Source: Paenibacillus xylanexedens (GTDB lineage Bacteria; Bacillota; Bacilli; Paenibacillales; Paenibacillaceae). Taken from it: 64,000 nucleotides of DNA. The notes under the pieces were generated by a model. The model did no database searches, had not been told where the DNA came from, and saw only the letters and a list, made by a program, of their open reading frames with translations. The stretch's first letter is position 1, and each line of letters opens with the position of its first letter. Of the stretch, positions 43,927 to 52,756 are shown in pieces. The position numbers and the translations under genes are program-made. Location of the stretch: assembly GCF_007676705.1 (NCBI RefSeq), contig NZ_VEBF01000004.1:62001-126000 (forward strand). The letters are read 5' to 3'.

Positions 43927-44178
43927 TTACAGGTTTCCGGACAAGTCCCATAGTGAGACAGGCCATAGCGTGCTCTTCTGACAATGGTGACAGTACATCA
44001 CATGATTGCAAACGTTTTCGGCTTCGTCTGCCGTGTCAGAGGAAGTTTGGAGTGCGTAGGGGCTGTATGGTCCGGTGTAATCATCCAATTTGCCGCATTC
44101 TAACAGTCCCTGAAGGCAGTGGGGGCAAGCCTGCTCCGGTACAACCAGACCGTTACACAGCGGGCATATATAAGACAA
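43927..44178 (-). CDS. Small zinc-ribbon protein of unknown function
   Basis: An 83-residue protein with two CxxC pairs near the N-terminus (CPLC, CPHC) and a further CxxHxxxCHHC cluster near the C-terminus, so one or two zinc sites are likely. The start is TTG at 44178 with AGGAGGGA upstream, and that ribosome site lies inside the strong hairpin at 44177-44228. It follows the YumC-like gene by 76 bases on the same strand. Confidence 0.7.
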   Translation of the reverse strand: MSYICPLCNGLVVPEQACPHCLQGLLECGKLDDYTGPYSPYALQTSSDTADEAENVCNHVMYCHHCQKSTLWPVSLWDLSGNL

Positions 44179-44228
44179 GGGTATCCCTCCTGATATGGAT
44201 TCACTCAGGAGTAAGATACCCTTTTTTG
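44177..44228 (+). terminator. Hairpin: plus-strand terminator overlapping the minus-strand ribosome site
   Basis: AAGGGTATC/GATACCCTT with an inner CTCCTGA/TCAGGAG stem. On the plus strand six T follow, so it can end the sda transcript. On the minus strand the same stem contains the AGGAGG and start codon of the zinc-ribbon gene. Confidence 0.75.
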
Positions 44229-44254
44229 TATCAATTATGTTATTTCATCGAAAA

Positions 44255-45256
44255 CTAGCGTTTCATGTTGCTGCTGTGTCCTGGGGACAACTTGGCATCC
44301 GGATCGAAGTATACTTTCGCATTGTTGACTGCTGTTGGAGCTTCACCAAATCCGACAGCGATCAGCTTCAGTTTACCTGGGTATGTTGTGATATCTCCGG
44401 CAGCGAAGATCCCTGGAATAGACGTTTCCATGCGGGAATCAACGACAATGGAGTTGCTGTCAATTTCGATTCCCCATTCGGCAATAGGTCCGAGAGAAGA
44501 GACGAATCCAAAGTTAACAATCACGTCATCCACTTCGATTTCCTGTGTTTCTTTGGTTTTCACATGGGAGAGGGTTACTTTGGTAATCGTGTCATCTCCG
44601 TGAAGTTCCGTGATTTCGGTCGGTGTAACGACATTAACCTTGGAATTCATCAGGTTTTCGACACTATGCTCATGTGCACGGAACTTGTCCCGGCGATGGA
44701 TCAGCGTTACTTGCTCAGCGATTGGCTCCAGCATGAGTGCCCAGTCTACAGCGGAGTCACCACCGCCACTGATCAGTACCTTTTTGCCAGCGAAGGCATT
44801 CAGATCACTGATGAAGTAGTGCAGGTTGCTCTTCTCGAACTTGGCAGCCCCTTCAAGCTCCAGGCGACGTGGTTCGAATGCACCTACACCAGCTGTAATA
44901 ATAACAGCTTTGGCATGATATTCATTCTCATCCGTCTTCACGACGAAATGTTGTTCTTCCTTTTTCTCAACCGATACAACCTTTTCTTCAAGGCGGATGT
45001 TCGGGTTAAAATGACTCATTTGCTCAACCAGGTTATTCACCAGTTCCTGAGCCGTTACTTTCGGGAATCCGGCTACATCATAGATGTATTTCTCCGGGTA
45101 AAGAGCGGCAAGCTGTCCGCCAAGCTGTGGCATACTTTCAACCAGTGTAACGGATGCCTGACGCATCCCACCGTAAAACGCGGCGAACAGACCCGCAGGG
45201 CCTCCACCGATAATAAGTAAATCAGTCATATCATGACTGGAATTTTGTGCAGTCAA
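44255..45256 (-). CDS. yumC: Ferredoxin/flavodoxin-NADP+ reductase (YumC type)
   Basis: A 333-residue thioredoxin reductase-like flavoprotein: FAD motif GGGPAG, NADP motif [11 protein letters not shown], and C-terminal FAD motif [25 protein letters not shown]. It lacks the CxxC redox pair of true thioredoxin reductase, which is the mark of YumC-type ferredoxin-NADP reductases. The start is TTG with AAAGGTG upstream. In B. subtilis yumC sits beside yuiB, which is also in this window at 48468. Confidence 0.92.
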   Translation of the reverse strand: MTAQNSSHDMTDLLIIGGGPAGLFAAFYGGMRQASVTLVESMPQLGGQLAALYPEKYIYDVAGFPKVTAQELVNNLVEQMSHFNPNIRLEEKVVSVEKKEEQHFVVKTDENEYHAKAVIITAGVGAFEPRRLELEGAAKFEKSNLHYFISDLNAFAGKKVLISGGGDSAVDWALMLEPIAEQVTLIHRRDKFRAHEHSVENLMNSKVNVVTPTEITELHGDDTITKVTLSHVKTKETQEIEVDDVIVNFGFVSSLGPIAEWGIEIDSNSIVVDSRMETSIPGIFAAGDITTYPGKLKLIAVGFGEAPTAVNNAKVYFDPDAKLSPGHSSNMKR

Positions 45257-45585
45257 GAATCAACAACACCTTTCATATTTTAATAGGTAGTTAACAGAAA
45301 GAATGTGCAGGCTACGTATCGTAACCGGCATTGGTGCTGAACTGTCTTTCCTATTATAAACGGTGTACTCAGGGTTGCAAAGTTAGCTGCATCACGAATC
45401 AGAGAATAATTGATGAAGATCAGATGAGAATAGGATGAAATTGGAAATGAAAGGTTATGAAAAATAACAAAAAAAACCTTGATCTTTACCAGAAATACAG
45501 ATATCCTTGACCTGTACTATGTGTTTTTTTGTCTAATTTAGAGTCAATATGTAATGTGAAGACAACTCCCGTGTTTTGTGAAAAC

Positions 45586-45603
45586 TTGTGGTTAATTTCA
45601 CAA
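45586..45603. promoter_or_regulatory. Rex-like operator upstream of ndh
   Basis: TTGTGGTTAATTTCACAA is a good match to the Rex consensus TTGTGAAnnnnTTCACAA, with two deviations in the left half. It lies in the 520-base gap before an NDH-2 gene, and Rex controls ndh in B. subtilis. A second, partial TTGTGAAAA occurs just upstream (45576-45584). The rest of the gap holds two TGCAAACG direct repeats (45623, 45643) and no gene. Confidence 0.6.
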
Positions 45604-45780
45604 CTAGAAACGATAACTTGCGTGCAAACGAATCAATTTTGATGCAAACGTTTAAATAAATTCGCGAAGTTAACATTTGTCGTCATAATGGGCAAGACCT
45701 CATCAATATTTGTAAGTATGTGCATTTTGCATCTCACCCAAGATCGGGATGATGCAAGTGAAACCGGAAGGGGTATAGAC

Positions 45781-46974
45781 ATGAGCAGTATTCCCAAAAT
45801 CGTCATCCTCGGCGCGGGCTATGGCGGGATTCTGACAGCCCAGCGGCTGCAGAAGGAATTGAACTATAACGAGGCCGACGTCACATTGGTGAACCGGCAT
45901 GATTATCATTATATTACTACACATCTACATATGCCGGCAGCTGGCACGGATACCATTGAGCATGCAAGAGTTCCCATTTCCAAGCTGATTGATGAGTTCA
46001 AGATTGATCTGGTTAAGTCTTCTGTGAAGGAGATTCGTCTGCAGGATCGGAAGATTATTCTGGAGGACGGCACGTTATCGTATGATTATCTGATTATTGG
46101 ACTAGGCGGCGAACCCGAGACCTTCGGTATCCCGGGTATGCTCGATCACGCCATGACAATCCGCAGCATTAACTCGGTCAGACTGATTCGGGAACACATT
46201 GAATATCAATTTGCGATGTACAAAAACGACAACAAACGAAATCGTATTCGGTTTGTCGTAGGTGGAGCTGGTTTTAGTGGTGTTGAATTCGTAGCTGAGC
46301 TTGCAGATCGCATTCCACAGCTGTGCAAGGAGTTCGACGTGAATCCCAAGCATGTGCACATCTACAATGTAGAGGCAGCGCCTTCAGCTTTGCCTGGATT
46401 TGATCCGGAACTGGTAGAGCATGCGATGAACGTGCTGAAGAAGAAGGGCGTTACTTTCAAAATTGGTGTTCCAATCAAGCAATGTCTCCCGGACGGGGTT
46501 ATTGTAGGTGAGGGTGAAAAGCTTGATGCTGCTACAGTCGTATGGACCGGCGGTATTCGAGGCAACTCACTGCTTGAACAGGCAGGCCTTGAAGTGATGC
46601 GGGGACGTGTGAAGGTAGATGAGTATCTGCGTGCGCCTGGACATGAGCATGTCTATGTCATCGGTGACAATTCACTAGTCTTCAACCAGGAAGGGCGTCC
46701 ATATCCGCCAACAGCACAGATTGCGATGCAGCAGGGCGTGAACTGTGCCAAGAACGTCGTGGCATCCATTCGCAAGAAACAGCCACAACCTTTTGTATTT
46801 ACGAGCAAGGGTACGGTTGCTTCATTGGGTAAAGGTGAAGCCATTGCTGTTGTAGGCGGCAAGAAATACAAGGGCTGGAAAGCGGCTCAGTTGAAGAAGC
46901 TGGTTGATCTGCGTTATTTGTTCATCATTGGTGGTATTCCGTTAGTCCTGAAGAAAGGGCGGTTTTTTGGATGA
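45781..46974 (+). CDS. ndh: Type II NADH dehydrogenase (NDH-2)
   Basis: A 397-residue single-subunit NADH:menaquinone oxidoreductase: FAD motif GAGYGG at residues 12-17, NADH motif VVGGAGFSGVEFVAEL, the AQxAxQ signature TAQIAMQQG, and a C-terminal amphipathic region for membrane binding. It feeds electrons into the respiratory chain without pumping protons. The ATG at 45781 follows GGAAGGGG; upstream in-frame ATG 45688 would add 31 unconserved residues. A Rex-like site upstream suggests NADH/NAD+ control. Confidence 0.93.
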   Translation: MSSIPKIVILGAGYGGILTAQRLQKELNYNEADVTLVNRHDYHYITTHLHMPAAGTDTIEHARVPISKLIDEFKIDLVKSSVKEIRLQDRKIILEDGTLSYDYLIIGLGGEPETFGIPGMLDHAMTIRSINSVRLIREHIEYQFAMYKNDNKRNRIRFVVGGAGFSGVEFVAELADRIPQLCKEFDVNPKHVHIYNVEAAPSALPGFDPELVEHAMNVLKKKGVTFKIGVPIKQCLPDGVIVGEGEKLDAATVVWTGGIRGNSLLEQAGLEVMRGRVKVDEYLRAPGHEHVYVIGDNSLVFNQEGRPYPPTAQIAMQQGVNCAKNVVASIRKKQPQPFVFTSKGTVASLGKGEAIAVVGGKKYKGWKAAQLKKLVDLRYLFIIGGIPLVLKKGRFFG

Positions 46975-47222
46975 GACATTGCAGTGTTCAGGTCCGGGGA
47001 CTATTAACGCGTGAGGAACTGGATCGATACAACGCCCTGATGCAGGTCGGTGGTTATCTGGAGGAACAAGATCAGTATGATCTGGCCTATATCGTGCAGA
47101 AAGAAGTGGATATTCTCATTTTGCCGGCGATTGAGCGACTTAAAGAGAAGGGTCGTGACCGTGACCGGGCCACAGCAGAGTTTCTGGAATCGCTGAAAGC
47201 GGTAGATGAGGAGCAAGATTAG
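46971..47222 (+). CDS. Small protein coupled to ndh
   Basis: An 83-residue, charged, helical protein (LTREELDRYNALMQVGGYLEEQDQYDLAYIVQKEVDIL). Its ATG overlaps the ndh stop (ATGA), so translation is coupled. No family is recognised; it may assist the dehydrogenase. Repeat copy 4 begins a few bases after the stop codon. Confidence 0.75.
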   Translation: MRHCSVQVRGLLTREELDRYNALMQVGGYLEEQDQYDLAYIVQKEVDILILPAIERLKEKGRDRDRATAEFLESLKAVDEEQD

Positions 47223-47226
47223 AGAC

Positions 47227-47400
47227 GATATAAGTTGAACTAAAGATGTTTACACATACACTTCAATGACAGAATAACCTTCCAATCGCTGTTATCCCCA
47301 GATTTTTTTGATTCCCTTTTTTAAAGGGAAAATCCGGTGATAGCGTATGCTTCCGATGCAGCTTTCTTTCAGAAAGCTTTTAGGCGAACGCTTCGTTTTT
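47227..47400. repeat. Interspersed palindromic element, copy 4 (right end lost)
   Basis: Left end ATATAAGTTGAACTAAAG, then TTTACACA, GACAGAATAACCTTCC, CGCTGTTATCCCCAGATTT as in copy 2, then an AGCTTTCTTTCAGAAAGCT module as in copy 1 and GGCGAACGCTTCG. The matching right terminal repeat is missing. It lies directly downstream of the gene ending at 47222. Confidence 0.75.
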
Positions 47401-47424
47401 TAAGGTGGTAGAATATTGATACAT

Positions 47425-47476
47425 AATAAAGCACCGCGGACAGTATCCTTTACAGGAGATGTCGCGGTGCTTTATT
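47425..47476 (-). terminator. Terminator of hemQ (minus strand)
   Basis: AATAAAGCACCGCG and CGCGGTGCTTTATT form a 14-bp perfect stem, extended inwards by ACA/TGT, with a 17-base loop. Confidence 0.8.
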
Positions 47477-47492
47477 GTGCTTTGTGCTATTT

Positions 47493-48239
47493 TTACAGCT
47501 TAAGCATGTCTTCCAGTGTTCCTTCGTTCAACAGACTTCCCACATAGAACGAACCGAATTCGCCATAACGGGCGCTAACTTCATCGAAACGCATCTCATA
47601 GACGAGTTTCTTGAACTGAAGTGCATCATCCGCAAACAGTGTAACGCCCCATTCCCAGTCGTCGAAACCGACAGAGCCGGTAATGATCTGTTTCACTTTA
47701 CCCGCATAGCTGCGGCCAATCATGCCGTGACTGCGCATCATGGTGCGACGCTCGTCCATGGACAGCATGTACCAGTTGTCATTCAGCTCACGCTTTTTGT
47801 TCATCGGATAGAAGCAGATGTATTGTCGTTGCGGCAGAACAGGTTTCAGACGGGCGATAATATCCGGATTCTGCATCGGGTCTTCGCCTTCTTTGGAAAG
47901 GTAGTTGCTCAGTTCCACTACACTGACGTAGGAATACGATTTGGTTGTGTATTGAGCAAACATCGTTTTGTTAAACGCGTTCTCAACAGCCTTCAGATCT
48001 TCCAGCGTTTCACGCAGGTGCATCATGACGAGGTCTGCTTTTTGACCTACAACCGTATACACGACCGTACTTCCTTTGGATGAATCCTCGACTTCTTTCC
48101 ATTCTTTCCAGAATTCCTGAAGCTCGTCCAGTGCTACAGCACGCTCTTCATCATCTGCTGCTTTCCAGGCGGCCCAGTTAATCGAGCGAAAATCATGCAG
48201 GGCGTACCAGCCCTCCAGTGTTGATGCTGCTTCGTTCAT
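47493..48239 (-). CDS. hemQ: Coproheme decarboxylase HemQ
   Basis: A 248-residue chlorite-dismutase-fold protein of the HemQ clade, the last enzyme of the coproporphyrin-dependent heme route of Gram-positives. Family segments are present: [43 protein letters not shown] with the catalytic Tyr in YPM and the proximal His near RSHG, and [21 protein letters not shown] lies 10 bases before the ATG. It fits with ctaA and NDH-2 as part of respiratory metabolism. Confidence 0.95.
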   Translation of the reverse strand: MNEAASTLEGWYALHDFRSINWAAWKAADDEERAVALDELQEFWKEWKEVEDSSKGSTVVYTVVGQKADLVMMHLRETLEDLKAVENAFNKTMFAQYTTKSYSYVSVVELSNYLSKEGEDPMQNPDIIARLKPVLPQRQYICFYPMNKKRELNDNWYMLSMDERRTMMRSHGMIGRSYAGKVKQIITGSVGFDDWEWGVTLFADDALQFKKLVYEMRFDEVSARYGEFGSFYVGSLLNEGTLEDMLKL

Positions 48240-48382
48240 TGGTTATGTTCCTCCTGCAAGGTATATTTCCAAATCCCTATAAGGGACGGGTGAGTACTTT
48301 ATCGTTTACATTGTATCCCAAGATGAAGCAGAAGGGCAAATGAACAGAGCATGAATATAGGGAAATTTGTCCAGAAAGTTCG

Positions 48383-48411
48383 TTGCTTCGCCACATTTTT
48401 TGCGGTACACT
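48383..48411 (+). promoter_or_regulatory. SigA-like promoter of the yuiB-like gene
   Basis: TTGCTT (48383-48388) and TACACT (48406-48411) with a 17-base spacer. Confidence 0.5.
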
Positions 48412-48467
48412 AACTACTATCCAGAAGTGAAACCCGAATGTGTGAAAGAAGAGGTGAACGTCGCCCG

Positions 48468-48761
48468 ATGCAATTTATACCTGTGTTGGTATTAATGGTA
48501 TTATTTTTCGTTATGATGTTTGGTATCGGTTTCATTCTGAACATGTTAATGAAGACTACCTGGTTTCCTTCCTATCTGTTCATCATTGTGATTTTGCCTA
48601 TCGTCGTGTACTCTCTATGGGATCAAACGTCGTCTCTGATGTCACATCTGGGTTCTTTCCAGATTGTAGACTATATGACGGGGATCGCTGGACTGGCTGG
48701 TGCGGTAATCAGTGGCTGGACGATCCAGAAGTTGCGTCTGGGTGGGTACAGAATGTTTTAG
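48468..48761 (+). CDS. yuiB: YuiB-like membrane protein
   Basis: A 97-residue membrane protein with three helices (FIPVLVLMVLFFVMMFGIGFILNMLMK, YLFIIVILPIVVYSLW, MTGIAGLAGAVISGW). It resembles B. subtilis YuiB, whose gene is beside yumC there, as broadly here. The function is unknown. The ATG at 48468 follows GAGGTG by 11 bases; a start farther upstream in frame is possible but poorly supported. Confidence 0.75.
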   Translation: MQFIPVLVLMVLFFVMMFGIGFILNMLMKTTWFPSYLFIIVILPIVVYSLWDQTSSLMSHLGSFQIVDYMTGIAGLAGAVISGWTIQKLRLGGYRMF

Positions 48762-48802
48762 TTTGCTGGAAAGAGGTAACACGTGCATGACTGTAATCGC
48801 GT

Positions 48803-48856
48803 AAAAGTCTTGTCTTTGTCGTAAACGCTTACGCGTACAAAGGGAAGGCTTTTTTG
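48803..48856 (+). terminator. Terminator after the yuiB-like gene
   Basis: AAAAGTCTT/AAGGCTTTT with inner CTTTGT/ACAAAG and a palindromic loop GTAAACGCTTAC, then TTTTTT. The remaining gap to 49147 holds only the dnaB promoter region (TATGAT near 49102). Confidence 0.75.
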
Positions 48857-49147
48857 CTGTTCATTGATATAAGATGAATGATTGTACAGTTGTGCTTCAT
48901 ATATATCTGGAGAACATTCTCTTCAGATCTTCACTTGTATTCTGCTGCCAGAGCTTTTATAGTATTCTAGCGACTCTCGACATGTTTTTTTCAAAAGTTG
49001 CTTAATTCGGCGAAAACGTGAATGATGTCGACCTAGGACGAAACGGAGCGAGAACAGGCCATCTTTTTACCTGTTTTTGAGCATTTGAGGATCAGACATT
49101 TATGATAGAATAGATAAACATACTTTTGGGGAGAAGGAGATCAGGCT

Positions 49148-50683
49148 ATGCGCATGAAGAATCTGCACCATTATACTGAACATCATCGCTACTGCGTATA
49201 CAGGGAGTTTGGACTTAGCGCCCTGGATGACCGTATGCTTACAGGAGCATATCAGCCCATGGTAGGTGCTTTTGCGGTTGGCTTGTATCGGCTGTTGTTT
49301 CAGCATCTTCCCGGTGAACAGGTCGGTTATTCGCCGCTTGAACAGCAACGGAGGCTGTTCATGACACTTGGACTGGAGCCAAGTGAGAAAGGGCGTAAAT
49401 ATCTGGTAGAGCAGGCGTCCAAGCTTGAAGCAGTGGGGCTGCTTCAGACTTCACGGCTATATATACCGGAAAATGATGATTACATCTACGAATATGAGCT
49501 GCAACCGCCGCTCTCTCCGGCAGAATTTTTCCGGACACAGCATTTGACACTGCTGCTTCGTGACAAAATAGGCAAATTCGCCGTCCTTTCCCTGCGTTCC
49601 GGTTTCTCGGCAGTGGAAAATGGGGACGCACCTTATCCGGCAGCCAATAAAGAGAATATTTCCGTTCCCTTTTACGATATATTTGAATTGAATACCCATG
49701 TGATTGATTACGAATTGGAGCAAGCATTGTCGGAAGTATCGACTACGGCCCAGCGGACAGGCACGAATGATGCAGCGGAAGAAAACAGTTTGAACTATGC
49801 CGACATTATTTTGCGTTTTCCGCGGGAGTCGGTTAATCGCCGTCATGTAGAGCAGCTGCGGTTCGATCACGAACAACTGGGCATTGTAAATTATGTCGTA
49901 AACAAGTTTAATCTCAGTGTGCAGGATGTATGCCGACTGCTGGACGAAGATGATATCTTCAGTCCGCAGGGCCAGCTGATTCTGGATGATCTCCAGCATA
50001 AGGCGAGCATGCAGTTCAGGCAGACGAAGAAGCGTCATGAGCAACAGACCGTCCAGGCAGCCAAAGTCGTGGCACTGAGACAGCATATGGAGGAGCCTGA
50101 ACGGAAAGAGGATTCTGGTGAACCACCTGTCGAGCATGGTGTGCAGATGGAATACTACGTTGAAGTACCTCCGCAATTTATGACCAAGTGTGATATTCAT
50201 CAATACAACATGATGCTGCGTAATGAGCCATATACGCGTCTGTTGCAGACGTTCTTCCCAGGTGCAGTACCGGACAATCTGATCGATATATTTGAGAAAA
50301 TTGATCTGAGTTACAAGTTGCCTGGTGAAGTCATCAATGTATTGATTCATTATTTGATGGCATTGCTTGTATCCGGCGGAGAGCAGCGGATTAACCGTAA
50401 CTTCGTTGAGGCAATCGCCTCCAACATGTTGCTCAAACAGGTGAACTCCTACGAGAAAGCTGTTCAATATATTCGCGACCAGGCCAAGGTCAAAGGCAAA
50501 CAGGCTGCTGGTGCAGCTGGAACCCGTACCCGTACATACGGCAAAGGAACCAAAGCCAAGCCCGAAATTCCGATTGTACAAGACATAAGCACCGATGGAG
50601 ATGCCGTATCCGAGGAAGAGTTCGAAGAAATGATGCGATTCGCCCAGCAGATGCAGGCGAGTAAGCAAAAAGGCACTTCTTAA
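49148..50683 (+). CDS. dnaB: Replication initiation/membrane attachment protein DnaB (helicase loader)
   Basis: A 511-residue protein of the Gram-positive DnaB/DnaD family, with an N-terminal winged-helix region (LSALDDRMLTGAYQPMVGAFAVGLYRLL), DnaD-like domains (IVNYVVNKFNLSVQDVCRLLDEDDIFS and PDNLIDIFEKIDLSYKLPGEVINVLIHYLM) and a disordered basic C-terminus. It loads the replicative helicase at oriC together with DnaD and DnaI. AAGGAGATC precedes the ATG. dnaI, which follows dnaB in B. subtilis, is not here: a terminator and unrelated genes come next. Confidence 0.92.
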   Translation: MRMKNLHHYTEHHRYCVYREFGLSALDDRMLTGAYQPMVGAFAVGLYRLLFQHLPGEQVGYSPLEQQRRLFMTLGLEPSEKGRKYLVEQASKLEAVGLLQTSRLYIPENDDYIYEYELQPPLSPAEFFRTQHLTLLLRDKIGKFAVLSLRSGFSAVENGDAPYPAANKENISVPFYDIFELNTHVIDYELEQALSEVSTTAQRTGTNDAAEENSLNYADIILRFPRESVNRRHVEQLRFDHEQLGIVNYVVNKFNLSVQDVCRLLDEDDIFSPQGQLILDDLQHKASMQFRQTKKRHEQQTVQAAKVVALRQHMEEPERKEDSGEPPVEHGVQMEYYVEVPPQFMTKCDIHQYNMMLRNEPYTRLLQTFFPGAVPDNLIDIFEKIDLSYKLPGEVINVLIHYLMALLVSGGEQRINRNFVEAIASNMLLKQVNSYEKAVQYIRDQAKVKGKQAAGAAGTRTRTYGKGTKAKPEIPIVQDISTDGDAVSEEEFEEMMRFAQQMQASKQKGTS

Positions 50684-50700
50684 ATATTTGTAATAAAACC

Positions 50701-50741
50701 AAAAAGGCGAGTCCCCCGATTAATGGAGACTCGCCTTTTTG
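50701..50741 (+). terminator. Terminator after dnaB
   Basis: A perfect 13-bp stem AAAAAGGCGAGTC/GACTCGCCTTTTT. It can act on either strand. Confidence 0.92.
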
Positions 50742-50787
50742 CTATATAAGTTGAACGAAAGAAGCGTATTTTATTCGTTCAATCAAC
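50742..50787. repeat. End fragment of the interspersed element
   Basis: CTATATAAGTTGAACGAAAG matches the left ends of copies 2 and 4; it faces TTCGTTCAATCAAC, giving a short hairpin between dnaB and the next gene. Only terminal sequence is present, no core. Confidence 0.5.
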
Positions 50788-50795
50788 TCTTTTCA

Positions 50796-51587
50796 TTATT
50801 TCGTAGGATATTTATCTAATGTAAACCACTGCTGAAATTCTTTCTGAGTCATTTTTTTAACAGGCTTAACTTTTTTGGTTTCTGTATCGTATCTGAAAAG
50901 AATCCATTGATCTGAAGGATACTCACTAATGAAATCAATACTTTTTCCGTTCTTATGCCATAATATTAGACCTGTGCTAATATAGTTGGTTGCCCGAGGG
51001 GGATAAACAAAACTGTCTTTCTTAGTATCGTATATTGCCAGAGTGCTTTTCTCCGTATTTCCGTAAGAAAATGCAATGATGTCTTCTTTTGGTGACCAAT
51101 TATATGAGGCAATTGTTTCTACACCTTGTTTACCTGCTTTTTCAAGACGTTCTTTTAAAATCGTGTACTTTCCTGTTTTAAGGTTCACGAGAATGAGGTT
51201 GCTGCCGGCACTTTTTTCTGCTTGGATAGCAATCCATTCATTCGATGGAGATTGAGCAACACTAGTGATATCCAATAATTTAACTTCAAAATCTCTCGTT
51301 TGTAGGGTGTGCTTTTCTTTACTATGAGTAATTACAATTGTGTCAATTATGTTTTGCTCAAAGTCGGCAGCAGCATCTTGCTTTAAGGTGTTCGCGGTTA
51401 TCGTGATGTTGTCACCTTTCCAGACAATTTTATTTGAGCCTGTCGTTTTTTTTAACTTAGGTATACTCTGATACGTCGAAGAGTTCACAGAAGTTGATAT
51501 AGCAGCAATTGGAACTACTGACTTATCAAGAGTATGGAACGAAGCTGATGCAGTTGATAATGTAGTTGGGGAGGCGGTTACGTGATG
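50796..51587 (-). pseudogene. N-terminally truncated TolB/WD-type beta-propeller protein
   Basis: The open frame downstream of a TAA at 51590-51588 encodes a Ser/Thr-rich linker (HHVTASPTTLSTASASF) and a domain with propeller-like motifs (VAQSPSNEWIAIQAEKS, ASYNWSPKEDIIAFSYGNTEKSTLAIYDTK, LFRYDTETKKVKPV). The only usable start is a GTG at 51488, without a good ribosome site or signal peptide, although the domain type is usually exported. In the same frame upstream of the stop is a further open stretch. I read it as decayed; a short expressed protein from the GTG cannot be excluded. Confidence 0.55.
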
Positions 51588-51785
51588 TTATTCCCTCCAG
51601 ATCGTTGTGATAATCCAGAAAAAACTACCTAACTTAAGGGCATTGCTTCTCTCTGCATGCGGAAAATCAGACGACACGGATACTATTTCTAATAGAGAAG
51701 AATCTAGCAACCTAACAAGCCAAGCCTCTCCAATCAACACTACACCAACAAACACAGAAAGACTTATTGAAAAAATTATCTTCAA
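51588..51785 (-). pseudogene. Upstream part of the broken gene, or chance frame
   Basis: A 65-codon frame starting at a TTG that overlaps the WYL regulator stop (TTGA), beginning with a plausible signal sequence MKIIFSISLSVFVGVVLIGEAWL. It is in the same frame as the propeller fragment and is separated from it by a single TAA. The plus strand of the same segment reads ALLLSACGKSDDTDT, a lipobox-like stretch, so the coding strand of this piece is in doubt. Confidence 0.35.
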
Positions 51786-52747
51786 GAGTTCCCTAATAAA
51801 GCTATACTCTCCTGCAAACTTTCCACAACCTCTATCGGCATTTCCCTGACCTTAATATCTCGACCTAGGAAAAGCAGCCAATTTGTTATTTCGGCCAACT
51901 CATCCGGATGATGAACATTGATGAAAGTCTTTAAAATAGCCGTAGTCTGAAAAGGGTTTGTGTATGAAATTGAGATTTTTAAGGGATGGTATTTTTTGAA
52001 CTGGGCAATCGATTTTGGACCAAGTTCTAGGACAAGGTTGATGGCTTCTTCCTGCTTGCTTAGTTGTTCTACAATCTTCTTCTTATTTATTCTTTTTTTC
52101 TTAGGGTATGGTTTGACATCTGTGAGATTATCGACAGGAATAATCCGTCTCTTTTCCTCCTCGAGATCAAAGCCTTCAATTTGCCAAGAGCTTTTTTCGC
52201 GGTAAAGGTGCAACAAATAGATGGGATAAGACTTTATTTGTCTCGATTCCTCGACGGAAACCATTAAATAGCTGTCCATAAGAATGGTTTGGATCAATTG
52301 TTCTAACATAGGATGGGGCAGATCTGACAGATCAAGCAGGTCGGGATTGTGGGGGTTGGTTCCTTCGAACAACAGGGTTTGATTTAACAGAACGAGATCA
52401 TCTTGCTGGCTTTCCGAGATAAGACCGAGTAATTTTTCCGCTAAAGAATGGCGACTCTTGAGATATGGGAGCTGTTGATTTTTTGTGGCCATGAAGGCAA
52501 TAAATAGAGCTTTAATCTCATTATCGGTAAAGCGGACAGTCGGCAGGACAGAGTTGTTCATAACAAAATAACCCCCGTCCCTCCCGACCTCGGCGACAAG
52601 AGGCATCCCCATTGCTTCAATTTCTCTAATATCTCTAATGGCTGTTGAACGAGAGATGTTAAATTCTCGCATGATTTCAGAAATGGTAAATTGAGCGCGG
52701 TTATTGATGTACCGCATGATGATGTTAATCCGTTCAATTTTTTTCAT
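51782..52747 (-). CDS. YafY-type HTH/WYL-domain transcriptional regulator
   Basis: A 321-residue regulator: N-terminal DeoR-like winged helix (RINIIMRYINNRAQFTISEIMREFNISRSTAIRDIREIEAMGMPL), a central WYL domain (SYPIYLLHLYREKSSWQIEGFDLEEEKRRIIPVDNLTDV) and a C-terminal WCX region. Such proteins sense small ligands or nucleic acids and control adjacent genes. It is divergent from a DoxX gene; the 56-bp block between them is repeated before the next gene, which suggests a local regulon. Confidence 0.9.
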   Translation of the reverse strand: MKKIERINIIMRYINNRAQFTISEIMREFNISRSTAIRDIREIEAMGMPLVAEVGRDGGYFVMNNSVLPTVRFTDNEIKALFIAFMATKNQQLPYLKSRHSLAEKLLGLISESQQDDLVLLNQTLLFEGTNPHNPDLLDLSDLPHPMLEQLIQTILMDSYLMVSVEESRQIKSYPIYLLHLYREKSSWQIEGFDLEEEKRRIIPVDNLTDVKPYPKKKRINKKKIVEQLSKQEEAINLVLELGPKSIAQFKKYHPLKISISYTNPFQTTAILKTFINVHHPDELAEITNWLLFLGRDIKVREMPIEVVESLQESIALLGNS

Positions 52748-52756
52748 TTGGCCCTC

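Noticed and set aside
44195-45220. Long 341-codon open frame on the plus strand
   Set aside because: It is the antisense of the yumC-type reductase gene; its translation has no protein-like pattern.
48812-48842. GTAAACGCTTAC resembles a CcpA cre site
   Set aside because: It is the loop-closing part of a terminator hairpin after the yuiB-like gene and has no promoter nearby.
49457-50668. Long minus-strand frame of about 400 codons opposite dnaB
   Set aside because: Shadow of dnaB; the forward frame has clear DnaB/DnaD family motifs.
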